Shown piece by piece: positions 11,230-24,509 of a stretch of DNA of 64,000 nucleotides. Source of the DNA: Albula goreensis. Taxonomy: Eukaryota; Chordata; Actinopteri; Albuliformes; Albulidae. The notes under the pieces were generated by a model. That model had not been told where the DNA came from. It worked only from the letters and a program-made list of their open reading frames with translations, and did not search any database. Location: NCBI GenBank assembly GCA_022829145.1, contig CM040741.1, positions 64,140,547 to 64,204,546 of the forward strand, given 5' to 3'. A program made the translations under genes and the position numbers. Position 1 is the first letter of the stretch. Every line of letters starts with the position of its first letter.

Positions 11230-11356
11230 ACATAGGTGCAATTAAGGTGAGGTACCTTGCTTGAGCATAACTTGCTCAGCTGTGCCTGAATTAGGAATTG
11301 AACCTGCAACCTCTGAGCTATGAGCCATGCTCCCTTAACCATTACACAGCTCTGCC
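11230..11356 (-). repeat. tRNA-derived SINE copy, minus strand
   Basis: On the minus strand the order is GGCAGAGCTGTGTAATGG (11,356 downwards), an A-box-like TGGCTCATAGCTCAGAGG, the B box GGTTCAATTCC, and the body CAAGGTACCTCACCTTAATTG. The plus-strand copy at 618-765 shows the same order, which defines a family. Two degenerate positions in the internal promoter suggest an old, inactive copy. The overlapping minus-strand open frame at 11,055-11,384 is not a gene. Confidence 0.7.
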
Positions 11357-11399
11357 ATGTTAGTCTTACAGTTGTTAACATCACCAGGATGTTGGGGAT

Positions 11400-13570
11400 A
11401 GCATTGTGCCAGTTAGACTGGGTAAATCATTTTTAGATGCTTTTTAGATTTGTCAATGTTCATTTGAACCTTAAGGTGTATAGTCTCCATCAGTGTCCAA
11501 TGGTTGACTGTTTTTTTACGGTGTTATCTGTGGAACCCAGTATTTGCTTATTGTCTCTTCTGCACTGGTGACACAGTGGAGATGACCCAGCTTGCCCACA
11601 CAGGGGTTGTCATGTTAACTTGAACAGACATGCCACTTGGTTCCAGCACCAGTAGCCTCTTTCACTGAAGGATAAAAGCAGTTGAGCTGGGGTCTTTGAG
11701 TGGCTCAGACAGTCAAGGTGTTCTCCTGTGAGCATAGGCTGAACACTGTAGCTGCAGCCTCAAACCTCACCTTCACCCAACTTACAAAGCCAGGAGTTTT
11801 CTATTCAACGCTTGTTCCTAAGGAACCAGAGTTCACTGTTCCACCTTATTTCTCTGGTTTTCTCACCTCTGGGCTGAGAAAGTTTGTTGGTGAATGTTAA
11901 TTAGTTTGGGTCAATCACAACACGGTTGGGAAAATTCCTACAGATACCTGGAGCAACATCTCAGGACAACAGCCTTGCTGTACCATGTGGATCGTTAGGT
12001 GTACAGTAGTGACTGGGACAGGTGAGCACTTTGGAAGTGTGCAGGCTTTTCAGTGTGAGAGTTCCCAGTGCCTGCGTTTGGGTGGCATAGCGCTAACCGG
12101 AAAGGCAGAACCATTAAGAGGGGAGGAAAAACATTAAAAAGTTATGAAAACGGTTGAATCGCTGACAGTTCTGTGGCAGGCAGCATGTAAAAGAGGAGTC
12201 TGTGTCTGTCTCAGGGCTGTGAGGGTTTCAGTGCTTGTTTTTTCTGTGGGGCGGCTGTGGAAGGAGCTGGAGATCACAGGCGTGCTCGCTGGCAGCCGAA
12301 GGGAAGACGCGGAAGGGGACGCGCCCCAAGGCGATTCCAGGAGGGCGGCATCAGGGCCACTGCTGTGCCCGCATGCGACGTGCCGAATTATACGGCCGGA
12401 ACAAAAAGCATGCAAATATCGCCTCCACGCCGGCTTTTTTTTTTTGTCCCAGCGATGGTTTTTCCCCCTTTTCTTTTTTTGATCCCCCAGAACTGAGAAA
12501 AGGGGGAGATCTGTGTGCATCCATCTGTGCCTCGAACCTTCAGCAACATGAGAAACTGTAACCTCATTAGCATTAGAATAATTGATACATCAAATAAGCT
12601 ATACAATCACTGAGGGCTGTTCATTCAGGGAGGTGCAAAGGCAGACAATGAAAAATACAAATAAAAAGAGGGAAAGACAGAAGAGGAGCCGGGCACCAAA
12701 AAAAACAAAAAAAAACATTAACCCTTTAACGGCCGCTCATCATGAGCCTGCATCTCTGAACAGATGTGCAGAAAATGAAGGTTTATGCTGGGCACAAGGA
12801 CATATTGAGAGGGGATAAAATAGACTGCAGCTTAAAGGATGGAGGCTGAACTGCATTTATGATAAAGTGCAGGGATACAATTCCCAACGAGCATTGAAAA
12901 TATGTATTTTTTATTTATTTAATCTAAAGGGACAGTAAACAATAATCAACATAGCAACTGCAGTAATAGATCCAGTACCCAATTTAGCTATAAACTCCAT
13001 TGGTAGGGAGCAGATCGGTACTCTAATGAGAATACAGTTACATCAGATACATTCACTATAACATGTTTTGGGGAAATAGCTTTTTAGTAATGTTAACATA
13101 CACCAAACATTCCTGCTCACACCTGTGTTGTATTCAGCGTGCATGCACAGTTTGCGGTTGTGTAATTCTATGCCAATAGTGAAACTCAGGGTCACTTTAC
13201 AGTACAGTTTAACTGTGATGTTAATGTGATGATGTACAGTAGGCTAGAACAGCCTGTGTGTGCTTGTCCGCACTGTAATTACGTGTGCTTTGTCATTATG
13301 AGATTACAGTGAGGTGAGTGAAAGGGTTAAGTCCTCTGAGGTGTGGCCGGGTATAGAGAGGGAGGACCTGGGACGTTTGCGGCTTACAGTCTCGCTCCCT
13401 TCCCTGGCAACAGCAATGGGCTGATGGATGGGAAGTGCGAGCAGATGATTCCTCAAATAAACTGCATATGGCACCGAGCATGCTTCACCATGGAAACGTA
13501 TTCATCCCAAACTGTCAAGCCACCTTTTGTCTTGAGCATGGCCCGGATTGATGATCGGTTTTAAGAACAC
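11400..13570. other. Unique DNA, nothing firmly recognised
   Basis: A GC-richer part at about 12,180-12,560 has open frames on both strands and an octamer-like ATGCAAAT at 12,410-12,417. No protein family is recognisable. A-rich sequence at about 12,650-12,720 is low complexity. Confidence 0.3.
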
Positions 13571-13611
13571 GCCCCCGCCCCCCGCCTCCCCGCCTCCCGC
13601 CTCCCGCCCTC
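13571..13611. repeat. C-rich short tandem repeat
   Basis: Imperfect CCCGCCT units are repeated about five times. The complementary strand is G-rich and G4-prone. Confidence 0.8.
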
Positions 13612-14254
13612 TGTTAAACATGTGATCATATGTATATATCGTGTTGGTATGCAGTAAAATGCTCGACACGTTTAGAAAAGCAGTCACCTGAATTTTTAAA
13701 AGGATTGTTTTCACCATTTTTTGTTTTGACTAATTATGATTGAAAAGACTCTGCACTTGTGGGTAAAATCACAGGCCTGTACCCCCTGCATACTGTTAGT
13801 AAGGCCTGAGGTCTGTTATGTTTTGTACATTTGTAGATGTATATTCATGTTCATGTATACATATATCAAGCAAAGACCACCATGGGAAATGTGTTTCAAT
13901 GTGTTTTTTTGAGACCTTTTCATTGATGTGAAGAGGACGATGGTAAATGGCGTCTGTCTTTTCTCTGTCTGTGTTGCATTAGAAGATTTTATGCAACAGC
14001 CACCACTGAGTGCTTTTTTTCCCTCGTGTGTTTTTTCCAGGGACGATATACTTGTACTGTCATACTTTCTTGATTAATCCATAAGAGAAGTTAGCCCAAC
14101 CAGTCTCTATTTTGTGTTTAGGTTGTGTGCTTTAGCTTTGGCCTACATGTAAGTGTGTTCACATCTGCTAATCTCTGCGGTCAAAAGGAACATGCCAAGG
14201 AGTTTGTATAGAGATAATGCATTTTAGAGAACTGGGTGACAGAAGGATCTGATG

Positions 14255-14600
14255 GTAAATAATTGATTACGACTAATGAAAAGGATCACTTTAAAAACGA
14301 GCCGCTGAAGGTATAACCGCGCCCCCGCGGGTGGCAAAAAGCGACTTTGCGTCTCACACAAGCGTTACGATTCCTCTCTTTCGAACTCCACAGACCTACC
14401 TCAATATTAATGCGCTGGGAGCATTCCACTTCTAGTGCGCACCCAGGGGCCCCTTCCTCCGCGGCGCCCGTTGTTAAACGAACAAAGCCTGATGTGTTAA
14501 CGACGTGTTCTGAGCGGCAAAGCCCAACGTTCATTTTTCTGCATTACATCAGCGCGTATAATTAAGATTTTATACAAGCCAGCATCAGGAGAGGGACCCC
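14255..14600. promoter_or_regulatory. Candidate regulatory island
   Basis: A CpG-richer patch of unique sequence between AT-rich flanks, with homeodomain-type TTAAAC and TAATTAAG motifs and both-strand short open frames but no family similarity. The composition resembles vertebrate conserved noncoding elements. This is inference from composition alone. Confidence 0.25.
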
Positions 14601-15599
14601 CGTAAGTGAGGCACAGGTGAGCTCGGATTCTGCAGCATCCGTCTTTTCCTGTTATGTTTTGTTTGTTTACTACGCACTGGGGAGCAGGGATATGCAGAGA
14701 GGAGAGCAGGCAGTTAATTAATTTTTTTTTCACCCAACGTGAAATGAATGTGAAAGAAAACTGTCACTTCCAGAAAGCGAAGAACAGCGGGGCCATGTGA
14801 TAGGCCTACAGGAGCTCTCTAAGTCATGTGTTTACAGACAGTGGTGCCACGTATCCATGACAACACTCCTGCATGCCAAGGATGTCACCAAACCAATCCC
14901 GTCAAGGGCATCGTAGGGTTTTGGAAAGGGATACGTTGAAAATGAATAAATTAAAAAAAAATGTTCTCAAAGTCTTGGCTGCATTTGCAGGTGGCCGTAC
15001 AGTAGCCTAATCATTCATAGCACAGTCAGAATACTAGCTATTAATGCTGAGGCATGTATTTCCTTTTTATTATTATACTAATATATCTGCATTTAAATTG
15101 TGTATTCATGTGCATGTATTATGTGGAGTATTTATTGTTAACCAGCGAGTATAAGTCTATAAGTTAGTTTTCAAAATGTACTTGTGGACTTTTGTAGCGG
15201 GGGACCTGGTATGTGTGTATTGCATGGGACTCAGTGCCCCTATACTTCCAACGCCCCATCCTGAGTGCTCTCTTAACCCCCCTCCTGCAAGGGTGAACGG
15301 GGATATCAATGAACTGATCTTCCACACTAGCTGAAACCCCCTTTGTATGCATCTCATTTACACAGAGGAAAACAAAACTCGTATTCTGCATCTTATTTGC
15401 TTACAGATGAGAAGAATGGACCCCGCTCTCATCCGTTCATATATGAAATATATAAATATATGTACATATACTTTCTTATTCCACAGTCTGATGGGGAGAA
15501 AAGAAAGAGAATAGAAGTAGGTCAAGTCATTTGCCCAAGGTCATGCGGAGAGATGGCGTCTGACCCCAGCAGCTTCATGGAAATCCCCTTATCAAACTG

Positions 15600-16190
15600 A
15601 TTCCCTCTTGCAAAGGCATTTCTTTTTCCAAATCTGCGATTATTTCATTTTCTTCAAGGGGAGAAGCGTCTTTCGGGAGGGCGTTGTTGAGGGCGTAATT
15701 GGAGAGGAAGGACGGCCTCCGCCGTTTGGGAGTAACAGCTGCTTACGGCGAGCGTGATATTGAGTCCACATCCATCCCATCAGCAACGGCAAATACGGAA
15801 AACATTGCAGGGTAACGGCAGGTCTCAGTTGTCTTTGTTCTGGCTGGCTTTGTTCTCCAAAGCTGGGTATTGAGTCTGTTTCAGCTGAGCTAAAACTGTC
15901 CCCTCTTTTTTTGGCTGGGTCCATTGTTGAAAATGTTGAAAATTCTCGATTTCTGCAAAGACATCAAAGACGGCTTTGAATGGCAGTCAAGACCATTCTC
16001 ACCGTGGTTTTGCATTACTGCGGTTTGTGCTGCCCTCTCACAATCGACTCATGGACTGGCCTTAAAAGAAACTTTGATTGGACGGGTTTATCTGATTGGA
16101 GAAGAATAGAGATATATCATTGGTTCCTCTCTGGTCATGGATTTTCTTGTGAGATAATGACTCCCATCAAAACCATACATACAGTCAAAA
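15600..16190. promoter_or_regulatory. Candidate regulatory island
   Basis: A unique block of mixed composition with CpG dinucleotides and motifs such as ACAATCGACTCATG near 16,041. A minus-strand 94-codon frame (15,640-15,924) shows no recognisable domain. No splice context supports a coding exon. Confidence 0.22.
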
Positions 16191-16197
16191 TTGCTTA

Positions 16198-16240
16198 ATA
16201 TATTTATTTAACCTTTATTTTACCAGGAGGTTTCACTGCC
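16198..16240. repeat. Short interspersed-repeat fragment
   Basis: The segment reading TATTTATTTAACCTTTATTT followed by TACCAGGAGGT resembles a motif that recurs in many fish repeats as I recall. Only about 40 bp is recognisable, so assignment is tentative. Confidence 0.25.
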
Positions 16241-17819
16241 TTGAACCGTAACTAACGTGTATTTGTAGGTTTTCGTATGCAAGGTGCAACATGAATGATT
16301 GCATTTTAAAACGACTCAAAGAGGAGGGAAAAGAGAATATTAATACTTTCAATTGTGCAATTCAACATTTTCATCACAGTGCATTGTGGGAAGCTCCCCT
16401 ACCATTCCTCATATTCACCATCAACACAATGCCCTGACATCAGAAGAAAGTCATTACACTTGAACAGACTGTGTGTGATCTTTAATTCTAGTAGAAAAAC
16501 ATACTTCTGTATTATTCTACTGATACTATGGTATGAGATCAGTAGGGCAAAAACACGTAACTACTGAAATAGGCACCGATAGATAACAGTCTTTGCGGAC
16601 CTGCTGCTCTCGAGGATGTTTCCACAGTGTGTATGTGTCTGTGTATGTGTGTGCACAGGCGTCTGCGTACACCAGTGTGTGATGGCTGCAATAATCATTG
16701 CGAAAGGCATTACTTTCAGTTCAAATGAGTTCACTTCAGCGTGCTTCCACTCGGCTGAGGTGTTGCGTGGGGGCGGGTGTGAGACAGTCCCTGACATCCA
16801 CAAAGATGGCAATTAATAACACACGAGACCAAACATAAGAGACCAAAGATAGTTTACGTGCGCCAAACTGGGGAAGTGTGGAATCTGAGCATAACGTTTC
16901 CTGGCATTAGGGATACTGCATTTTTAAACAGGCCATGGAGCTTGCTGTGTTTATACGCTGTCTTTATTAAAAAGACACACTGCTTAAGTGAGGTGATGAG
17001 CACAATGGCTCACAGTAATGACCAGACTTTGCTAATGTCAGACATTCTAAAAACTTCATTTCACCTCAACATCACACTGTAAATAGGAGATGTGGCGGAC
17101 AAACTATTGTAGTGTTTTCCGCTACATCTGAGGCCATCTGTGGCCAGATGACTGTTGCCGCTTTCTTTGTCTTTGTTTTTTGCTTCTCTCAAAGAAAGCT
17201 GTGCCGCTCATTTTTAATTAACGGAAAATGTAGCTTGTGTCTGTGTAGCCAGAAATGAGTTGATCTATTGGAATTTTTATCAGTCAGTCAGTCAAATTTT
17301 TGTATAGAATGATTTACAAACAGATTGTCCTCAATTCAGCACTTTTGGAAAAAAAAAAGAAACAGGAAAATTCCCCAATAACTTCCCCAAATTCTCCAAT
17401 CAAGCAATCAAGCTCACCTGCTGGAAAATGATATGATACAGAGAAATAAATAAACAAACATATGAGCAATCCTGCACTTAACAAAGGGGAATCAAAAAAA
17501 TCATTTTTTGATCTGGCATTTCATAAACACATAAGCTAAATGGGACTGCGCAACAATGCTAACATGTGGAGAAGAGCTGGTTTTCACAGCCTTTTTGGGG
17601 TGTTGTTGTAGTACAGCAAATTGTGACATATGGTGGACAGTGGCCTTCCAGCTGTGTCAAATTCTGCATCTGTGATTCAGAATTTATTCTGGCCAGCCAT
17701 CTCCAACATGCCAGTTGCTGTGTCATAACATTGGCTTTTGTCAGTTTTCACACATTTTTGTCTCCTTTGTTAGCCTTTACGTTGGCAGTAGCAAGAGCTG
17801 AAAGATGCGGCCTTTCGTG

Positions 17820-18110
17820 ATGTCTACAAACTGCCCGGACGTGTTAAAATCATCTTCATTCAATGAGCTGCCCCTTAAACGAATTAGCATGCGTTGCGGG
17901 AAGTTGCTGACATCTTAACAGGAGCGAGGTGGGCAATTAAGTCTGCGTCTCAGGTCAAACGCAGAGTAGTAAGACCGGTTTTCGCCTGACCTTACCCTGC
18001 GTGCAAGCAGCTGCACAATTACAGATGAAAGATAGCTGAGAGGAAGTGGAGGCTCCAGCGTGGAGGCAGACGCAGTGTAGAGAGTTAAAAAGGTCACATC
18101 CAAAGGTGTG
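17820..18110. promoter_or_regulatory. Candidate regulatory island
   Basis: The unique sequence here is denser in CpG than the surrounding DNA, with TTAAACGAATTAGCATGCG near 17,876 and GGGCAATTAAGTCTG near 17,930 (homeodomain-type cores). No coding signature is visible. Confidence 0.22.
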
Positions 18111-18722
18111 ATCGGTGTAAATTCCGTTCAGGAAGGTGGCCCTATTTTTGGGAGCAGACTGCTGCTGAGTTGGTTTTAAACTGCACACGAACTGACACCG
18201 TGTGACAAAATTCTCAACTGTCAACAGGGAGAATATTCCGACAGGTGTAAGCTGACACTTCCCTGGTACGAATGCTAATGTTATTCACTGTGAGGAGCTG
18301 AGGCTATGAAAAGTGTTCTGCTGGTGATCTCAGGAGTGTGTGAGTGCACTTACCAGACTGAACCAGCTCTAAAGAGGGTGACTTTGACCAGACAGATGGG
18401 AAAAAAGACAAAAATATGTTACACAAAATACACCACACCCCATCTGAATACAGCTGAAATTCAAAACATTTGGGGTGAAAAGTGTACATAACATCGAGCA
18501 ATGTGATAGCAAAGTTATTCTTTAGGAGCAAAAAACAAAAATCTAAATTCCACTGTTGATTGGTTCAAAATAAATAAATACATTTTCCTTTTCACCCGTT
18601 GTTATAAATCTTGATAATAAAAGCACAGGGGACAGGATTTCATCAGAGAAAACGTCTGATGGACGTCCTCTGTGCGCACTCATTCCTATAGCTCTGGAAA
18701 GGGCTACACACACCGAACAATT

Positions 18723-18749
18723 TATTGTTATTAGTATCTAATAACAATA
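18723..18749. other. Perfect 12-bp stem-loop
   Basis: The arms TATTGTTATTAG (18,723-18,734) and CTAATAACAATA (18,738-18,749) are perfectly complementary with a 3-base TAT loop. A second inverted repeat, CAATCCAA and TTGGATTG, follows within 25 bp (about 18,768-18,794). The tandem hairpins may mark the end of a degraded DNA transposon. Factor-independent terminator logic does not apply in a eukaryote. Confidence 0.6.
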
Positions 18750-20402
18750 TCTAATTTCAGGATACACAATCCAACAATTGTTGAATTGGATTGAATGTTG
18801 AATGGGCTGAATCAGGTTAGGGTTACAGTATCATATACAACATACAGTATGTGAGGTAAAAATGACAAGCATCAAGAAAAGAATTGTATCTGTTCTGAGA
18901 CATTCTGAGATTTCCTCTCTTCCTGTTCCTAATCCCTGTGTTCTTTTCAAATTCATGTTGAGAATTGCCTTTTAAGGATAAGAGGTGTTATTATGGTACA
19001 TAATGGTATACAAAGTTTTGGTATACATTGTTTTGCATTGAAGAAGTCACATTCCAAATTCGGAGTAAAAATTTATAACAGGTGGCACTGTCTACATGCT
19101 TAATTGCTGCTTTGCTGTGTAGACATTGGTTGCAAAAAGGTGGCTTTGCAGGCCATCAACACGCCCATTATTCTGTGAGACCAAAGACCTTACATCACCT
19201 TTCATCATATATTATATGCTGGCGAATCTCCTCCCACCTGTCTGTTCTGTGCGCTGTGCTGACGAACCTGTACCCCTCTTTTACAGGTGAGACACCCCTG
19301 TATGAGGAACCATGGAGGGAGCAATCATGGCAGCCGAAAGAGGTGACAGCGTCGTCTTCAAGCTGTCTGCAGGGTACGAAGGTGCACATTCACACCCTTT
19401 CATTTCTGGCTGGTACAGAAGAAAAAAAGAATCTGTGGATTGATGGAACATTTAAAACATGTTGGGTCTCAATTTCAAGCATTTACATGTGTAAATGTAC
19501 ACTAACCTTTTTTTTTCTCCATTTAATAAAAAGGACATATTGAGGGTGAGAAATGGAAATTCATTTGTGTAAAAATGTTTAACAATGAATACAGTGTATT
19601 TGTTTTCTTAATTTTTATTCCAAATTTACATTTCATGTTTGATAACAGTGAGAAAAGACGTTAATTTCCACATGTGTAAATGCTTGTATGAGGCCTATTG
19701 AGATGAATGATTTAAATTATTGATAATGGCCAATATTGCCATGATTGTTTAATGATTAAATCATGAAGAAGGACTTGATTAAGCCAACAGTTACTGAGGC
19801 TGTGTCTTATCACCTGTATCTGTACTTCTGTTTCTCTGTATTCACCGCTAAATGCTTAGAGTTACATGTGAGGTCCATTATGTATTCCTTTTCAATATAC
19901 TCAATAAAAGCTTAATTCAAATTAAACCTTGTTTTATGTATTTTCTATGTTTGTTGCGAACTGCCTCCATGTTTATGAGCACTGTGTATTGTGCATTCCC
20001 AGTCATTACTTGTTAGATTGCATTGGTTTACCTTGAGGACAACTGTTCTTTTTAAATCAGTTTCAATGTTTCTTGCACAAGCCACAGCAGATGCTCACGC
20101 ACTAATTTAGTGACACATTTATTACAAGTTTCAGAACAATCTTTTAAGAAGAATTAGTCCCATTTCATAACTGTAACTGTATGACAGGCATCTCAAAATT
20201 GGATGGGTAAATCATTTAATTAGGTAACTTCCACTCAATCCAACCTTAACACCACACTGTCAACAGCACTACATCCAGCCAAGGAGTGCATCTTTAGTAT
20301 GTCACAACAGCTTTGTGGATCCTCTCCTGCCGTCTTATTTACTGTACATTTTTCCACTCCATCACGTTCCTCTCCCTCAATTTAGCTTTCTTCTACCAAT
20401 GC

Positions 20403-20422
20403 TTTTTTTTTTTTTTTTTTTT
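20403..20422. repeat. Poly(T) tract
   Basis: This is an uninterrupted run of 20 T, possibly the reverse complement of a retroposon tail. No SINE body is recognisable next to it. Confidence 0.85.
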
Positions 20423-20949
20423 CGCTAGTGCTACTTTTCCCATCCATTTGCCTTGACCCTGTCTGCCAGAGAGCTCTCTCAGGTATCAGATCTAAGCGTT
20501 CCCCTCAATTTCCTCCCTCGTCACCTTTCGCAGGATTGGGTGGCTGCAGTGTTGTAGCCTCGGTGCGGGTGACAGAGAGGAGAGGCCACGAGGATCCTGT
20601 TCACTCTTCATCCCCCTCTGACCGCAGGGGCCTTAAAACTGGACCATGCTTGCTGTTATTGACCGGGAACAGAGCTCAGGAGCTACGTGCTAACCTGCCT
20701 CCCTGTGACACCTCAGACATTGATACCAAACGTGTTTTTCTCTGAGAGTGTCAACTAGAGGTCTTCGGTTTCTTTTCTTTTTTTTTCACCTGAAAATACA
20801 CAACCTTTTCAGACTCCAGAAACCAGGTGAGGTGAGATACCTGTGTAATCCTTGGTTTTGGTCAGACATTAAATGCTGGGTAACAACCAAAACCAGCATA
20901 TGCTGCAGCTCTCCAGGACTGGTTTTAAATTTACATCTGGGTTAAAATT

Positions 20950-22055
20950 CCACACGCCCTTTTTCAAAGGGCTCAACTAGTGCCTGAAATGTGACTGAAA
21001 GGAGAACAATAAAAGTGCCACCATCCTAAATTTCCAGTAGCATATTAACAGTGCATCTACATTAGCAAGTACTATTTTAAAGAGGGTTTCACAAATAATT
21101 CAAATCTTGTGATTTTACGCAAGACACGAGTGCATTTTACAGTGTGCTTGTGAGACTTTTTTTACACTCACAAAGTGTTACGCTCATTTGCACAAGGACA
21201 GTGTTAATAAAGAGGCAATGTGCTAATCAGCAGACTTTTTTATTTTGCCATTTGGATCCCAAGAATTAAGCAAAATTGTTATTCTAGTTTTTACTTGTAG
21301 GTAAAATATGTTCTTAGGATATTTTAAATACATGGGAGAGACCTTAGAGATACTATATATTGATACAACACATGCAGGTGTACAGGGTGTAAACCTCCTA
21401 CATTTATAAACGTAAAATTACATTCCAGGAACCCCTTGAAACCTGGACTGGGACAGAAACATGGTGTATACATTTATTTCACTTGACAGATTGATTATCT
21501 AGTTACTCTAGTAACCAAAATTATCAGTTAAAAGGTTGTTTGTCATTTTTAGAAGTGCTTTGTTCTTCTGTCATTAAAAAATAATATTTAGTTTCACTAT
21601 TGCAATGATAAGGAATGATGGACCAACAGACACAACATGACACTGTGTGCTGTTCATAGGAATTGATAATTTGAAATAGTGGTTGATGACAATCTAGTTG
21701 TTTTATTTATTTGATATTAGTTACTCTGAAAGTCCATTACCACCAACAATAACAAAAAATAGGTTCATTCCTTTAATTGTTTTGAAAAATTTGATGATGC
21801 ATGTCTGTTGAATGTCTATCAAGATTTATTGTACATTAAAAGTTAAAGCTCAAAAAATGGGAAAAAGTTGACCTTCTCTGTACCATTGTGCTTCTTGCAG
21901 TATTGTGCTGGAAAAATTGAATTGAGGAAAGGCACAGGCTACATCTGAAAGCAAGTCCTCAGTTCTGAAATCACTGTGGATTGATCCGCAATAAACAGCC
22001 AGCAAAATAAAAGCATGCACTTTGATGTTGACACTTAAAAATACAACAACGCACA
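20950..22055. other. AT-rich unique DNA
   Basis: No gene or recognised repeat. Several TTAAAAG/ATTTAT-rich stretches are low in CpG. A unique-looking patch near 21,780-21,850 could be conserved, but this cannot be judged from one sequence. Confidence 0.3.
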
Positions 22056-22059
22056 TTCC

Positions 22060-22690
22060 CATGCTGGAGTCAGCGAGCGCTATCTTATTTAGAAACTATT
22101 ATTTTTCATAAAGTTAAATAGCAAAAGGGATTTTAAAATCTTTTTTCCCCATTGGATGAGGCTAGATATCACTGAACGCGCTTCTTGAAAATCAAAGAAG
22201 AAAATATGAAGCCTACCGAGTAAACATTTTTTAATGAAAACTGACACTTGAAATGGATTCTCACAAAAATAATGAACGTAAAGATGCAGAGTGCATAACA
22301 CACAATATATGCAATGCATGGATGCAAACATTCGACTTGATTGGTGTTTATAATGGCCTTCTAAGTACGCATGATTGCCTAAATTTCTCAATAATCATCA
22401 TCAAGAAAAACTAAGGTAAGTTTGTGATTACTAATATGTGTCGTACATTTTGCTGTCTGATGGCGTATGTTGTATTTTAAGTATATTTTCTCTGGTATTA
22501 TCATTATTTGTGAAAGAAAACTTCATTTGACTCCAGATTAAATAATAGTGATCCTCATCTCTGCGAGGGTTTTTGTGATGAAGATATTTTTGTCCTGAGA
22601 ATCCCAACAGAAGGTGTAAGATTTCGTCATTAATGAGTTCAAAGCAGAACGACACCATTCAAATGCTGTTATCTGTTCATCGATGGAATG
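22060..22690. promoter_or_regulatory. Candidate AT-rich regulatory island
   Basis: A long repeat-free block with many homeodomain-type cores (TAAT, ATTA), including GTCATTAATGAG near 22,626 and CGCTAATTG near 22,697, and short open frames on the minus strand only. Blocks like this often turn out to be deeply conserved noncoding elements near developmental genes. Conservation is untested here. Confidence 0.25.
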
Positions 22691-22734
22691 AATGCTACGC
22701 TAATTGTGGATTTGACCAAATGGATCAGTACACC

Positions 22735-22915
22735 AGACCAGAGGTCTTCAACTCTGGAACTGGAGATCCCCATCGTTAGCAACTACTGCTGACCCAAATA
22801 ACCGATAGCAGCCAGTTAACTGTGCGAAGAAACACTGAATTTGACAAATTAAGTGCCAAAGTGACAATTAACCAGTGAAGCCCATGGCTCACCAGATCCA
22901 GCATAAGAGAGCACT
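22735..22915. repeat. Possible interspersed-repeat remnant
   Basis: The opening segment, GGTCTTCAACTCTGGAACTG near 22,744, matches my memory of a phrase common in fish repeats (ending in CTGGAGAGCC or similar). The remainder is diverged. Family and boundaries are uncertain. Confidence 0.25.
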
Positions 22916-24509
22916 GGGTCAGGCTATCTAGATTCCTTTGTCAAACTGATGCGTTGATGGGTCTTTGAAAAAAAGAGGAGCAGACGAGATGTGTCAAAGA
23001 AAATCTCATATTTATTGAGGGTGGCTTTGCCAAAGGCTATAAATTAAGCTGAAATTGGGGAAACTGGTCAACCCTAAGCCTGAAGATGAAACTGGAAAGA
23101 GTAAGACACTGCAGAGAGTGCTGATGGGTGCTGTAAAATCGTAGTACTGAGACAGGTGGAATTGGAGGAGGGGTTTAATGGCTCCTCCGTGGAACGTTTC
23201 CTCAGACACAGCCAATCAAAGCGTCTCGTTTCAATCCTTTATCAGTTCCTGTCCGCTAAACTAGATGCTAGGCCTAAAATTTCCGGGGGAAAAAGACTGA
23301 CGGGTATGTGTTTTTCAGTTCAGTCTCCCTCATTTGAACTCAGTGCAGAGTCTTTGGTTCATTTCAAATTATGATTTTTCCAGATTTAATACTGAACTCC
23401 AACATTACAGTTTATTGCCACAAAAATATACAACAATATGGTGAATGAACAGTGAGTCCTGATATGGGTAGAGTCATAATTATTTTAGCTCTTGTACTCT
23501 GTTTAAAATAAACATTATTTTGAAATATTTTGACAATTGACTTTTGTCTTTTTCTGGAAATTGTCTCAAATGAAACGCAGTGTTTGTAATACGAAAAGTA
23601 TCACAGTGTTTTTAAAGGCTGTGTGGTGCTCTTTCAAATAATCAAGCTCTGGGCTTCTCACTCAAGCTATTTATATAGTGTACCATAGTATTTCATAGTT
23701 GCAGCATAACATCAAAAATGAGCTTGAATCACTGAAAATGAGTATATTATAAATGAAGACTGAAAATGCAACATTGATTTTTACCCTTAAGTGGTTATAT
23801 ATTTGTTTTTTTGGGTCGGAGCCATACTATCTTGTAACCTTCTCCTTCTAAGCGAGGCTAAGCACAGTGACAAAGAACTAGGTATCGCCAAGATACATTT
23901 CTGTTCTCTGTACAAATGTTCAAAACTGATGTTTCATCTCACATTTCTTTGTAGAAATCATTATTATATGTGAATAAAGATTACTGTGGGGTGCTATATC
24001 CTTCAAGACATGTCATAGAGGTGGATGGTCGAGCTGCCAGCCAATGAAAAATACCTGAAACATCATGGTGAAGGAACCGAAAGCTATCATCAAATCAACC
24101 GAGAGTTTCTCTCTGAGAATGAGAGCAGGCATGAGTCGGGGCTATCTAAGCATTCGCACCTCTCCCTCGGCTAAAGCACAGCGAGTATTCTGGAGAAACC
24201 TGGACTGCGGTCCATCACCCCGGGTGTGCATGTGAGTAAAATCACCAGGGTGCCCTACACCTTTTCGGACATTGAAGTAAGACAAAATCACCTTACCTCA
24301 TAGCTGTACAGTGCTTAGAATTCCTTGAAGAGTACACAAATGTCATTTAAAGGCTGTCACTGAACAAAATGAACGGTGTAAACTGAGAATGCCCTAACAT
24401 GACGACGAAGAAAACATGTTTGGGCAATAAAAGTTTTTATGCACGAAAGGAGTATTTCCTTCTCTGTGCTGCGCCAACAGTCTGCGCTCATTTATCAGTT
24501 TCTAGGTTT

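Noticed and set aside
19082-19543. 153-codon plus-strand frame as a gene
   Set aside because: No recognisable domain and it reads through the splice-like words. Only the short splice-bounded interval was kept as a finding.
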